NCBI GenBank assembly: GCA_000613465.1
Contig: BAJA01000022.1
Span: forward strand, 23,591-87,590
Length of the DNA stretch: 64,000 bases
From: Bacteroides nordii WAL 11050 = JCM 12987
GTDB taxonomy: Bacteria; Bacteroidota; Bacteroidia; Bacteroidales; Bacteroidaceae
Direction of reading: 5' to 3'
Made by a program: the position numbers and the translations under genes. The notes beneath the pieces were generated by a model, which was not told the DNA's origin, ran no database searches, and saw only the letters and a list, made by a program, of their open reading frames with translations. Below, in pieces: positions 7,092-15,626 of the stretch. Position 1 is the stretch's first letter, and every line of letters begins with the position of its first letter.

Positions 7092-9251
7092 ATGATGCGT
7101 ATCGGAATTATTTCGGGCGTGTTAGGGCTATGCTTTGCCCTGGCTGTCCATGCACAAAAGTCCGATTCAATCAAGAGTGTATCTTTGTCTGAAGTGGTGG
7201 TTACGGAGTCGTATCAACAACATCAGATGAAAAAGACTGCACTTACGGTTGATGTTGCGAACAAGGACTTTTTGCGGAAGAATTTTACAGGTAATCTTAT
7301 ACAGGCGATGGCCAATATTCCTGGCGTACAGGCGATGGACATCGGTGTAGGTACCTCTAAACCAATGATCCGGGGGATGGGATTTAACCGGATTGTAGTA
7401 TTGGAAAATGGTGTGAAGCAGGAAGGACAACAATGGGGTGCAGACCATGGATTGGAATTGGATGCTTTCAACGTGGATGCCGTTAATGTACTGAAAGGCC
7501 CTTCTTCACTTCTTTATGGAAGTGATGCTATGGGGGGAGTGATCGATATAACACCTGCTGTTGTTCCCTTGACTAATCAATTTTTTGGTGAAGCGGCACT
7601 TTTGGGAAAGTCGGTTAATGGAACGGTAGGAGGTTCTATTATGTTAGGATTCAGGAAGAATGCTTGGTTTATGAAAGTGCGTTATTCTGAGCAACATTTC
7701 GGAGATTATCATGTGCCGGCAGATACGGTGATTTATCTCACTCAAAAGATGCCGTTGTATGGACGGAAACTAAAGAATACAGCTGGGATTGAACGCAATA
7801 TCAGTTTCTTTACTCAGTATCATTACAAGGACTATAAGTCTGATTATGCGATTAGTAATGTGTTTCAGAAGAATGGTTTCTTTCCCGGAGCACATGGTAT
7901 ACCCGATATTTCCCGTCTGCAAGATGATGGGGATAGTCGTAATATTGAGTTGCCTTTTAGCCAAGTGAATCACTTGAAGTTTACTACCCATCAGCAGTAT
8001 GCTTGGGAAAGTATACTGCTATCCGGCGATTTCGGTTATCAGAACAATCATCGGGAAGAGTGGAGTGCTTTTCATACACATTATGGAACACAGCCTCTGC
8101 CGGAAAAAGATCCTGATAAAGAATTAGCTTTTATGCTTCATACTTTTAGTTCTTCGGTTAAGCTGCGTTTGTTCGGTTCTTCTTCCTGGGAGCATACTGC
8201 TGGCTGGGATAGTCAATATCAGCAGAACGGTATTTCCGGATATTCTTTTCTGTTGCCGGAATATCACCGTTTCTCTACCGGATTGCTATGGCTCACTACT
8301 TATCGTCCGAATAATTCCTTTTCTGTTTCGGGAGGAATACGTTATGATTATGGTACAATTCATATTTCGGCTCATGAAGATAACTACCTGGCAACTTATC
8401 TGGAAGGTCAGGGGTATGATAGTGAGCAGGTGGATTTTTATCGCTGGAATAGTCATAAGGTAGATCGTCGTTTCGGAGACTATTCTCTTTCGTTGGGAGT
8501 AGTGTGGAATCCGTTACCGGCACATTTGGTAAAAGTGAATTTAGGACGTAGCTTTCGTTTGCCCGGAGCCAATGAACTTGCTTCTAACGGAGTACATCAT
8601 GGCACTTTCCGTCATGAACAGGGAGATGCTTCACTTGCTTCCGAACAGGGATGGCAACTGGATACTTCTTATCTTTTGGAGCAGAAAGGATTATCCGTGT
8701 CTGTTTCTCCATATGTGAGTTGGTTCAGTAATTATATCTTTCTGCATCCCACCGGAGAATGGTCTGTATTGCCTCATGCCGGGCAAATTTATCGGTATAC
8801 AGGTGCAGAAGCTCTGTTTGCAGGGATAGAAGCATCGTTTAGTATCGATTTCCTGCGTCGGTTGAATTATCGTTTTTCCGGTGAGTATGTTTATACTTAT
8901 AATTGTGACGAGCATATACCACTGAGTTTTTCACCTCCTGCTTCTATGCGTAACGTACTAACCTGGCAGAAGAACCTATTTACAGTTTATGCCGAGTGGC
9001 AATCTGTTGCTTCGCAAAACCGTGTAGATCGTAATGAAGACCGCACTCCGGGAGCTAACTTGTTTCACCTTGGAGGAACTCTGAATTTTCCGATAGGAGG
9101 GACGAAGGTAGAAATAACTCTGACTGCCCGGAATATATTCGATACCCGTTATTACAATCATCTTAGTTTTTACCGGAAGATGGAAATTCCTGAACCGGGG
9201 AGAAACTTTCAGTTATTAATCAAAGTACCCATTAAACAGTTATTAAAATGA
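7092..9251 (+). CDS. TonB-dependent outer-membrane receptor, probably for a metal
   Basis: Outer-membrane active transporter, 719 residues. The signal peptide ends near AVHAQ (about residue 22). The TonB-box-like VSLSEVVVTES (about 29-39) leads into the plug (about 45-155: IPGVQAMDIGVG, MIRGMGFNRIVVLENG, VLKGPSSLLYGSDAMGGVIDI). The rest is a 22-strand-type barrel with alternating aromatics, ending in a terminal strand (NFQLLIKVPIK). There is no STN or carboxypeptidase-like extension, unlike SusC. Many His pairs are present (HHRE, HYKD). It overlaps the next gene by 4 bp. The short His-rich partners and the operator upstream point to a metal substrate; zinc or copper cannot be told apart from sequence. 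Confidence 0.9.
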   Translation: MMRIGIISGVLGLCFALAVHAQKSDSIKSVSLSEVVVTESYQQHQMKKTALTVDVANKDFLRKNFTGNLIQAMANIPGVQAMDIGVGTSKPMIRGMGFNRIVVLENGVKQEGQQWGADHGLELDAFNVDAVNVLKGPSSLLYGSDAMGGVIDITPAVVPLTNQFFGEAALLGKSVNGTVGGSIMLGFRKNAWFMKVRYSEQHFGDYHVPADTVIYLTQKMPLYGRKLKNTAGIERNISFFTQYHYKDYKSDYAISNVFQKNGFFPGAHGIPDISRLQDDGDSRNIELPFSQVNHLKFTTHQQYAWESILLSGDFGYQNNHREEWSAFHTHYGTQPLPEKDPDKELAFMLHTFSSSVKLRLFGSSSWEHTAGWDSQYQQNGISGYSFLLPEYHRFSTGLLWLTTYRPNNSFSVSGGIRYDYGTIHISAHEDNYLATYLEGQGYDSEQVDFYRWNSHKVDRRFGDYSLSLGVVWNPLPAHLVKVNLGRSFRLPGANELASNGVHHGTFRHEQGDASLASEQGWQLDTSYLLEQKGLSVSVSPYVSWFSNYIFLHPTGEWSVLPHAGQIYRYTGAEALFAGIEASFSIDFLRRLNYRFSGEYVYTYNCDEHIPLSFSPPASMRNVLTWQKNLFTVYAEWQSVASQNRVDRNEDRTPGANLFHLGGTLNFPIGGTKVEITLTARNIFDTRYYNHLSFYRKMEIPEPGRNFQLLIKVPIKQLLK

Positions 9252-9721
9252 AAACAAAAATTTATTTCACAACTATATTAGTTATCTCTGTTCTTGCATT
9301 TTTTTCTTGTGATAAGGAAGATAGTGATACAACCAAACCGGTGATTGACCTTCATGAGCCTGCCGAGGGGCAAGCTTTGTTGATTGGTTCGGAAAAAGGA
9401 GTACACTTTGAAATGGATCTTTCGGATGACGTCATGCTGAAATCTTATAAAATAGATATCCATAATAATTTTGATCATCACTCACATGGAGGAACCAGAG
9501 CGGAGGGAGAAGGGAGAGTTCCATTCGTTTTTAACCGTTCGTATGACGTTTCCGGTAAGAAGAATGTACATGTTCATCATCATGACATAGTAATTCCTGA
9601 AGATGCAACCCCGGGGGATTATCATTTAATGGTATATTGTACGGATGCAGCTGGTAATGAAACTCACATTGCCCGTAATATAGTACTTAGTACAACAGCA
9701 GAAGAGGACCATGATGAGTAG
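9248..9721 (+). CDS. His-rich DUF4625-type lipoprotein
   Basis: 157 residues. The lipoprotein signal ends in LAFFSCDKED (Cys at about residue 21). The body is one Ig-like fold typical of DUF4625, with repeated histidines (HNNFDHHSHGG at about 77-87, VHVHHHD at about 111-117) and an acidic His C-terminus (EEDHDE). It starts within the receptor stop (4-bp overlap), so the two are likely co-translated. A surface or periplasmic metal-binding partner for the receptor is a reasonable inference; the fold call is from pattern recognition. Confidence 0.8.
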   Translation: MKTKIYFTTILVISVLAFFSCDKEDSDTTKPVIDLHEPAEGQALLIGSEKGVHFEMDLSDDVMLKSYKIDIHNNFDHHSHGGTRAEGEGRVPFVFNRSYDVSGKKNVHVHHHDIVIPEDATPGDYHLMVYCTDAAGNETHIARNIVLSTTAEEDHDE

Positions 9722-9826
9722 TCTGAAAAAAAGTACTATTTAAAAGTTATACTACTTTTAATTGGGAAGAGATTATATATTTCAAAAAAGAGACATCGTA
9801 CTTTTCTTGATATAATAGTCTAAATA

Positions 9827-9866
9827 AAACAGGGGTTGTGCCAAAACGCTGGCGTAACCTCTGTTT
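9827..9866 (+). terminator. Hairpin terminator after the TonB operon
   Basis: Arms AAACAGGGGTTGTGCCA (9827-9843) and TGGCGTAACCTCTGTTT (9850-9866) pair over 17 bp with three wobbles or mismatches and a 6-nt loop, followed by GTTTTG. Confidence 0.6.
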
Positions 9867-9970
9867 GTTTTGATGGGTTTGTTCCTGATAGAAGAATAAA
9901 AGAGGCTATGTGCAAAAAGGGAGTGTGGTTGTATATGGGAAAATGTAATCAAACTGTAATCGCTATAAAT

Positions 9971-10006
9971 GAAAAGGAGCTAAGTCTTAGACCTAACTCC
10001 TTAATG
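9971..10006 (-). terminator. Hairpin terminator after tRNA-Pro
   Basis: AAGGAG and CTCCTT arms with an inner GTCT/AGAC stem lie 9 bp past the tRNA 3' end on the minus strand. The minus-strand product ends in TTTTC. Confidence 0.5.
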
Positions 10007-10014
10007 CTCAACAG

Positions 10015-10088
10015 TCGGGATGACAAGATTCGAACTTGCGACCACACGCCCCCCAGACGCGTACTCTACCGGGCTGAGCTACATCCCG
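10015..10088 (-). tRNA. tRNA-Pro (anticodon GGG)
   Basis: 74 nt, cloverleaf on the minus strand. The acceptor stem CGGGATG pairs with CATCCCG and the discriminator is A. The D arm begins TAGCTCAG, the anticodon stem CGCGT/GCGTG encloses the loop CTGGGGG (anticodon GGG), and the T arm GCAAG/CTTGT encloses TTCGAAT. CCA is not encoded. The GGG anticodon decodes CCC and CCU. Confidence 0.93.
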
Positions 10089-10390
10089 AATTGCGGTTGC
10101 AAAAGTAGTGCTTTATTTTGAAATAGCAAGGGAATCGAATAAATTATTTTATTTCAAATCTGTTATGTGTTGAAAATGAATGAATTGTTTAAAAACAAGA
10201 GGTGGTTGCTGAAAAAAAACTTTAGTATGATTTTTTAGAAAACTTTAAATGGTTGCTGTTTGTTTATGAAATAATGTAAATTGCATGGACTTTTTTTCTG
10301 CAATATAATACCAGGATTCTTGTCCTTGCTGTACAGTAGTTTGTTATATTATACTTTTGCGAAAATTATATTAATACATAATATCGGCAA
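10089..10390 (+). promoter_or_regulatory. Intergenic region with promoter of the araC-kinase pair
   Basis: About 300 bp, AT-rich. The -7 box TACTTTTGC is at 10352-10360, 31 bp before the AraC start. A direct repeat TGGTTGCTG occurs at 10203 and 10250, with AAACTTTA next to each; these could be regulator half-sites 47 bp apart. Nothing else is recognisable. Confidence 0.5.
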
Positions 10391-11260
10391 ATGGCAAACA
10401 ATAAAATTAAAAAAGAAATTTTAGAAATCAACGCTTTTGGTGAAGAATTCAGAATTTGTAGAAATTTGAAATATCTTCCTTTGACTGCTTATCCTTCTTA
10501 TATCCAGACAGGTTGATTGTTTTTTGTTTGAAGGGTAGTGCACGTATTAATATACATGATAATGAACATTTATTGTCTGAAAATCAATTAGCTGTTTTTT
10601 TTCCGGGGCAGCTTATTTCATGTAGGGATATAAGTGATGACTTTTTGACGCTTACTCTCAGTCTTTCGTCTACTTTTTATGATGATATTTTGAGTGGGAT
10701 GCGCCGTTTCTCTCCTCATTTTTTTGTTTATATGAGAAGCCATTTTTGGTTTCCTTTAAATGAGCGTGAGGTTGCTGGCTTTTGTGGTTATTTTAATTTG
10801 ATTTCTGATCGGGTCAAACGAGAACAGGTTGCTTACCGAAGAGAGGCATTGATACATTTATTGAGATTCTTTTATCTTGATTTATATAATACCTATCTTG
10901 ATAGTTCCCTATTGATGGGAGGAACAAAGCCGGATGCCCGTAAAGAAGAATTGGCCAATCAGTTCTTTAAACTGATTATGTTATATTATAAGGAGAATAG
11001 GGAAGTCGCTTTTTATGCAGATAAACTGTGTATAACTTCCAAATACTTATCGGCGGTTATTAAGGAGGTGAGTGGGAAAACGGCTAAAGATTGGATCATT
11101 GAGTATATGGTTTTAGAGATTAAAGCTTTGCTTAAGAATTCAACTTTAAATATTCAGCAAATTGCTACAAAGACAAATTTTTGCAAATCAGTCATCACTG
11201 GGACGCTTTTTCAGGAAACATACCGGAATGTCACTTTTAGAGTATAGAATGCAGAAATGA
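10391..11260 (+). CDS. AraC-family transcriptional regulator, frameshifted at two points
   Basis: DNA-binding regulator with an N-terminal sensor-like domain and a C-terminal AraC double helix-turn-helix. The ATG at 10391 (MANNKIKKEI) reads to a premature TGA near 10513; one missing base there joins it to the long frame LIVFCLKGSARINIH. At the 3' end, a T5 tract (11178-11182) with one T too many hides the true C-terminus: the other frame gives NQSSLGRFFRKHTGMSLLEY and stops at 11258-11260. That is the conserved second AraC helix-turn-helix, which shows the shift is real with respect to the family. With both corrections the protein has about 289 residues and its stop overlaps the kinase start (ATGA). 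Both changes could be sequencing errors. The regulator is probably coupled to the kinase. Confidence 0.75.
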
Positions 11261-13968
11261 AACAAACAAGAGATAGTTTAATGTTAAAGCGAAGAATTGT
11301 ATATACAATTGTATTCTTACAGTTTTTCCTCCTCAATTCATTTGCGGTGGGTTCGCTTGTGAAAGAAGAATGTATCCTTATTATTAATGCTAATTCGGAT
11401 CTTTCGCCTTTGAGTAATCATATTATTAGTGAACTTATATATAAATTACCTGTCGAATATAAAGGTACTACTATATCGTCTGAAAACCTTAATTTGATGC
11501 GGGTATACGATGAACAGCGGATGGATACCATTCGAAGGGATTTGTTTGCTGAATATGAAAACAGTATTCCGAGACTTATTATTATAATGGGAGGAAATAC
11601 ATGGGCATTAATTCATGAAGAGTTAGAGAAGCGATGGAAGGACATTCCGGTTATTTTGTTTACAGAAAAAAGCTATATAGGTCCTGTTGATGCCTATTTG
11701 CAGAAAACATCCATAACCCGTGAAGAACAGATACCGTTGCGGAATGTTATAAAGGGGCGTAATATAACTCTGGTTTATGCGCCGTTTTATGTAAAAGAAA
11801 CAATCGATCTGATGTATCAGCAGATACCGGATATGAACAAACTGATTTTTATATCTGATCGTAGATGGTTTAGTGCTCAGAACCGGCAGGAGGTAGCAGA
11901 AACTGTGGTAAAGCATTTCCCTGATCTACAATTACGTTTTTTTACGGAAGGGCAAGAGAATATAGAAGAGGTAATAGGCTCTCTCAAGCAAGCTGATAAA
12001 AATACGGGAATATTATATGCGGCATGGGAAAGCTATGATTCATCTTCTACTAATGTAGCATTGTTGCCACGTACATATAAGAGAATAAACCAATATTCCG
12101 CACAGCCAGTATTTACATTGACTGACATGATTGGGCAAACAGGTTTGGTCGGTGGTTACTTTTCGTTGTCAAAAGATATCAGTAAAACGATAGCCGATAT
12201 TAGCCATAAGATACTAAGTGGAGTGAAAGCATCTGATATACCTGTTACGAAAGTTTATGCGGGGCCGGTTTTTAATTATGAAGAATTGCTTAGAGCTGAT
12301 TTATATCCGGAACTTTGCCCTCCGAATACATTTTTCTACTATAAGCCGGTGAGTTTCATTGACAGGAATAAATATATCTTGGCCACTATATTACTCTGTG
12401 TACTTTTTGGAATAATCATTTTATTAGTACGTATCTATTTTCTGAGTAATATTCGTAAAATGCAATCAAAGCAGATTCAGTTAATGAGCATTTACAATGA
12501 TTTATTCAATGACATGCCCGTTCTTTATCTGAAGTGCAGGTTGATAAAAGGTGAAGACGGGGAGGTTGATGATTATGTAATTAGTGACGTGAACCCCAGT
12601 TTTGAGAGACATTTTTATAAGAGAGAAGATGCTTTAAATAAACGGGGAAGTGTGTTGAATAGTTCAGAGGTATTTGCTAAACTGAAAGAGTATATGGGTA
12701 TGGCCTATCGGGAACGAAAAACTGTTTCTTTTTCAATGCATGCGATGAATGGACACAACTATGATGTACTTGTTATGCTTTCCAAGTTTCCGGAAGTGGT
12801 TAATATTTTCTGTATGGATACTACAGAACTGATTCATACCCGTCAATCTTTGCGAACAATTAACCATAAATTATCTATGGCACTTGGCATTGCCGATATT
12901 ACTCCCTGGAAATGGAATCTGAAAGAAGATAATGTTTGGTTTGACAAGAGCAGACTAATTGAAGATGATGAAAGATTTGTAGTGAAAGAAGGAGCTTTTG
13001 CTGTTTCTGTTTCAAAAATTGTGAAAGGAATTCATAGTGAGGATGTAAAGCGCGTGAAGAAATTGTTTCAGGATCTCAAAGAAGGTAAAAGAGATAAGGT
13101 GAACGAGCAGTTCCGTGTTCTTGCAGTTTCGAAGGAAGACTATGATTGGGTAGAGGCATGGGCTGTAGTCGATGAAGTGGATAAAGAGGGGAAACCACTT
13201 ACTCTTATTGGTTCTGTTTTGGTCATTACTGACAGGAAAAAAATGGAGCAAGAACTCATTGTTGCAAAGGAAAAAGCTGAAGAAGCAAATCGGCTTAAGT
13301 CGGCATTTATAGCTAATATAAGTCATGAAATACGTACTCCATTGAATGCAATTATTGGATTTTCCAGTATACTCGATACTGTTCAAACGGACAAAGAACG
13401 TAAGGAGTATTTGCATATCATAGAATACAATAATCAATTGTTGCTTCAATTGGTGAATGATATTATTGATCTGTCGAAGATTGAGGCTGGGGCATTGGAA
13501 CTTGTTACTTCTAATGTCTATCTGGATGACATAATGAGGGAGTTGGAAAGAGCTTTTTGCCCGAAAGCTAATGCGGCTCATTTATCATTGAAATTTGATG
13601 ATCAGCATGCAGAGTGTTATATTAATGTAGATCGTAACAGGCTGATACAGGTGCTGAATAATTTGATTTCAAATGCAATTAAGTTTACTGCTGAGGGAAG
13701 TGTACATTTTGGTTTTTCTCGGTTAGAGAATGGCATGCTTCGTTTTTATGTCACTGATACCGGACATGGTATTCCGAAAGAATATCAAAAAAAGATATTC
13801 GGACGTTTTGTGAAGCTGAATAGTTTTGTTCAGGGTATTGGTTTGGGGCTTTCAATAAGTGAAACGATTGTGAAATGTATGGGAGGTGAAATCGGAGTTG
13901 AATCAAAAGAGGGCAAGGGGGCCACTTTCTGGTTCACTATACCTTATCAGGAGGTAAATTTGCAGTAG
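11257..13968 (+). CDS. Membrane sensor histidine kinase with periplasmic substrate-binding-like domain
   Basis: 903 residues. A signal or TM helix (about 13-30) is followed by a periplasmic domain of about 330 residues resembling ABC-type substrate-binding proteins (IIIMGGNTWALIH, NITLVYAPFYVKETIDLM, GILYAAWESY). A TM helix at about 372-395 follows, then two PAS-like regions (about 405-525 and 545-650). HisKA carries the H-box FIANISHEIRTPLNAI (about 680-695). HATPase_c carries the N-box LIQVLNNLISNAIKF, the G1 box VTDTGHGIP and the G2 box GIGLGLSI. No receiver domain is attached, unlike many Bacteroides hybrid sensors. It overlaps the AraC gene by 4 bp, so the pair is likely one operon, though an AraC protein without a receiver is not a standard partner. 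The ligand is unknown; small solutes bound by such domains are likely. Confidence 0.9.
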   Translation: MKQTRDSLMLKRRIVYTIVFLQFFLLNSFAVGSLVKEECILIINANSDLSPLSNHIISELIYKLPVEYKGTTISSENLNLMRVYDEQRMDTIRRDLFAEYENSIPRLIIIMGGNTWALIHEELEKRWKDIPVILFTEKSYIGPVDAYLQKTSITREEQIPLRNVIKGRNITLVYAPFYVKETIDLMYQQIPDMNKLIFISDRRWFSAQNRQEVAETVVKHFPDLQLRFFTEGQENIEEVIGSLKQADKNTGILYAAWESYDSSSTNVALLPRTYKRINQYSAQPVFTLTDMIGQTGLVGGYFSLSKDISKTIADISHKILSGVKASDIPVTKVYAGPVFNYEELLRADLYPELCPPNTFFYYKPVSFIDRNKYILATILLCVLFGIIILLVRIYFLSNIRKMQSKQIQLMSIYNDLFNDMPVLYLKCRLIKGEDGEVDDYVISDVNPSFERHFYKREDALNKRGSVLNSSEVFAKLKEYMGMAYRERKTVSFSMHAMNGHNYDVLVMLSKFPEVVNIFCMDTTELIHTRQSLRTINHKLSMALGIADITPWKWNLKEDNVWFDKSRLIEDDERFVVKEGAFAVSVSKIVKGIHSEDVKRVKKLFQDLKEGKRDKVNEQFRVLAVSKEDYDWVEAWAVVDEVDKEGKPLTLIGSVLVITDRKKMEQELIVAKEKAEEANRLKSAFIANISHEIRTPLNAIIGFSSILDTVQTDKERKEYLHIIEYNNQLLLQLVNDIIDLSKIEAGALELVTSNVYLDDIMRELERAFCPKANAAHLSLKFDDQHAECYINVDRNRLIQVLNNLISNAIKFTAEGSVHFGFSRLENGMLRFYVTDTGHGIPKEYQKKIFGRFVKLNSFVQGIGLGLSISETIVKCMGGEIGVESKEGKGATFWFTIPYQEVNLQ

Positions 13969-14004
13969 AAGTAAACTACTGTAAACTTATCTATACATAT
14001 AAAT

Positions 14005-15066
14005 TTATATTCCCATACATTCCCGATAGAAATCGAACATCTCAAAGATCAGATCTTTATCAGCAGTTTGGTTAATGCTGATATCTCCAATGTCTTTCAG
14101 CAAAGTAAAGTTAATTACTCCCGCTTTGTTCTTTTTATCGTGTAGCATGAAGGCGTAAAGTTGTTCGTACTGTTTGCAGTCGAAAGCAAAAATGCCATAG
14201 TTCTCTTTGATAAACTGTATTGTTTGTCGCATCTTCTCTTTTGGAAATCCGGCTTTAAGATGTGACAGATACAGTTCGCAGACAATTCCCCATGCAACAG
14301 CATATCCATGAAGGACAGGACGGTTTTCTGCGAGTGCCAGACTTTCAAATGCGTGCCCCACGGTGTGCCCCAGGTTCAATGCTTTACGTATACCATGTTC
14401 GAAAGGATCCTGTTCAACAATATTCTCTTTTACCTGTACGGATTGTCCTACAAGCTGTTTCAGATAGCTGTAATCAATACTTTCTGTATTAAAATTGAGC
14501 AACTCCGTCCAGTGAGCTGTATTGCTGATGAGTCCGTGTTTCAACATCTCCGCATAGCCGGAGAAAAAGTTTTGAGTGTCCAGGCTCCGTAGGAATTCTG
14601 TTTCGATCAGTACACTGTTTGCCGGAGCAAATACGCCAACTTCGTTTTTTAGTCCGTTGAAGTTAATCCCGGTTTTCCCTCCTACAGATGCATCTACCAT
14701 TGCTAATAATGTAGTAGGAACATTGATATAGGAAAATCCTCTCTTGAAAGTGGCGGCGGCAAAACCTCCCAGATCCGTTATCATTCCTCCCCCTAAATTA
14801 ATGAGCAGCGAATGTCGGGTAGCTCCCTTATCACTCAGTACTTGCCATACGGAAGCTAAGGTTTCCAGCGTTTTGTGTATATCACCCGCTCCAATTGTTA
14901 TTTCGATTGCATCTTTCAGATAAGATACTTCCTTCATCTGAGGCATACAGAGGCGGTGAGTATGTTCATCAGTCAGGATGAACAAGCGGTCGTACGGGCA
15001 CTTCTCTATGGCCTGACCAAGACTCAACTCCAGATTCTTACATAGGATAACTTCTTGCTTACTCAT
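14005..15066 (-). CDS. aroB: 3-dehydroquinate synthase
   Basis: Cyclises DAHP to 3-dehydroquinate with NAD+ and a divalent metal, the second step of the shikimate pathway. At 353 residues it has the normal length. Motifs are the nucleotide-binding GGGMITDLGGFAAATFKRG (about 91-109), PTTLLAMVDASVGGKTGIN (about 116-134), and the metal ligands in GHTVGHAFE (about 233-241) and PVLHGYAVAWG. It converges on the sensor kinase and is divergent from the next gene, with its -7 box at 15089-15097. Confidence 0.97.
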   Translation of the reverse strand: MSKQEVILCKNLELSLGQAIEKCPYDRLFILTDEHTHRLCMPQMKEVSYLKDAIEITIGAGDIHKTLETLASVWQVLSDKGATRHSLLINLGGGMITDLGGFAAATFKRGFSYINVPTTLLAMVDASVGGKTGINFNGLKNEVGVFAPANSVLIETEFLRSLDTQNFFSGYAEMLKHGLISNTAHWTELLNFNTESIDYSYLKQLVGQSVQVKENIVEQDPFEHGIRKALNLGHTVGHAFESLALAENRPVLHGYAVAWGIVCELYLSHLKAGFPKEKMRQTIQFIKENYGIFAFDCKQYEQLYAFMLHDKKNKAGVINFTLLKDIGDISINQTADKDLIFEMFDFYRECMGI

Positions 15067-15088
15067 AATTCAATTTGCTTTTTCTACT

Positions 15089-15127
15089 GCAAAAGTATAT
15101 AAAATATCTTTTTTTGCTTACTTTTGT
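15089..15127. promoter_or_regulatory. Divergent promoters for aroB and the 15148 gene
   Basis: Minus-strand TACTTTTGC (15089-15097) lies 23 bp upstream of aroB. Plus-strand TACTTTTGT (15119-15127) lies 21 bp upstream of the gene at 15148. Both fit the Bacteroides -7 consensus. Confidence 0.6.
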
Positions 15128-15147
15128 CTCATTAAAACGTCAAATCA

Positions 15148-15552
15148 ATGAAAGCATTACTACCTGTCTATTGCCGTCCTCTGGGATATGTAATCCTGGT
15201 TTTCGCTCTTTTTATCCCTTTTATTCTCGTGATGATGGGAAAAGTAACTGATACTAATCTTCTGTTTTACAAGGAATGTACTAAACTTCTGATGATAGTG
15301 GGTGCATTGATGATTATTTTTGCTTTATCCAAAAGTGAGAGTCGTGAGACGGAGCAAATACGCAATTCAGCTACACGTAATGCCATCTTCCTCACCGTAT
15401 TGTTTGTTTTTGGTGGAATGCTTTATCGGGTAGCTACCGGAGATTTAATAACGGTAGATACTTCTTCCTTTTTGACTTTCCTTATTATGAATGTTCTTTG
15501 CCTTGAGTTCGGGATGAAAAAGGCGATGGTGGATAAAATATTTAAAAGATAA
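15148..15552 (+). CDS. Small multi-spanning membrane protein, unknown function
   Basis: 134 residues with four predicted transmembrane segments (about 13-32, 43-60, 78-96 and 104-122). A short charged loop (KSESRETEQIRNSATR) lies between the second and third. It has its own promoter, divergent from aroB, and the outer-membrane protein gene starts 74 bp downstream. No catalytic motif and no family that I recognise. Confidence 0.7.
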   Translation: MKALLPVYCRPLGYVILVFALFIPFILVMMGKVTDTNLLFYKECTKLLMIVGALMIIFALSKSESRETEQIRNSATRNAIFLTVLFVFGGMLYRVATGDLITVDTSSFLTFLIMNVLCLEFGMKKAMVDKIFKR

Positions 15553-15626
15553 TTGTAGTCTCATTAAACCTTTTGCGTTGCCAATTGTCAAAAAAGCAAT
15601 TGTTATTATTACAAACGCATAGGCTA

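Noticed and set aside
9836..10108. 90-residue plus-strand ORF
   Set aside because: It runs through the terminators and across the whole tRNA-Pro in antisense; it has no ribosome-binding site and no protein-like composition.
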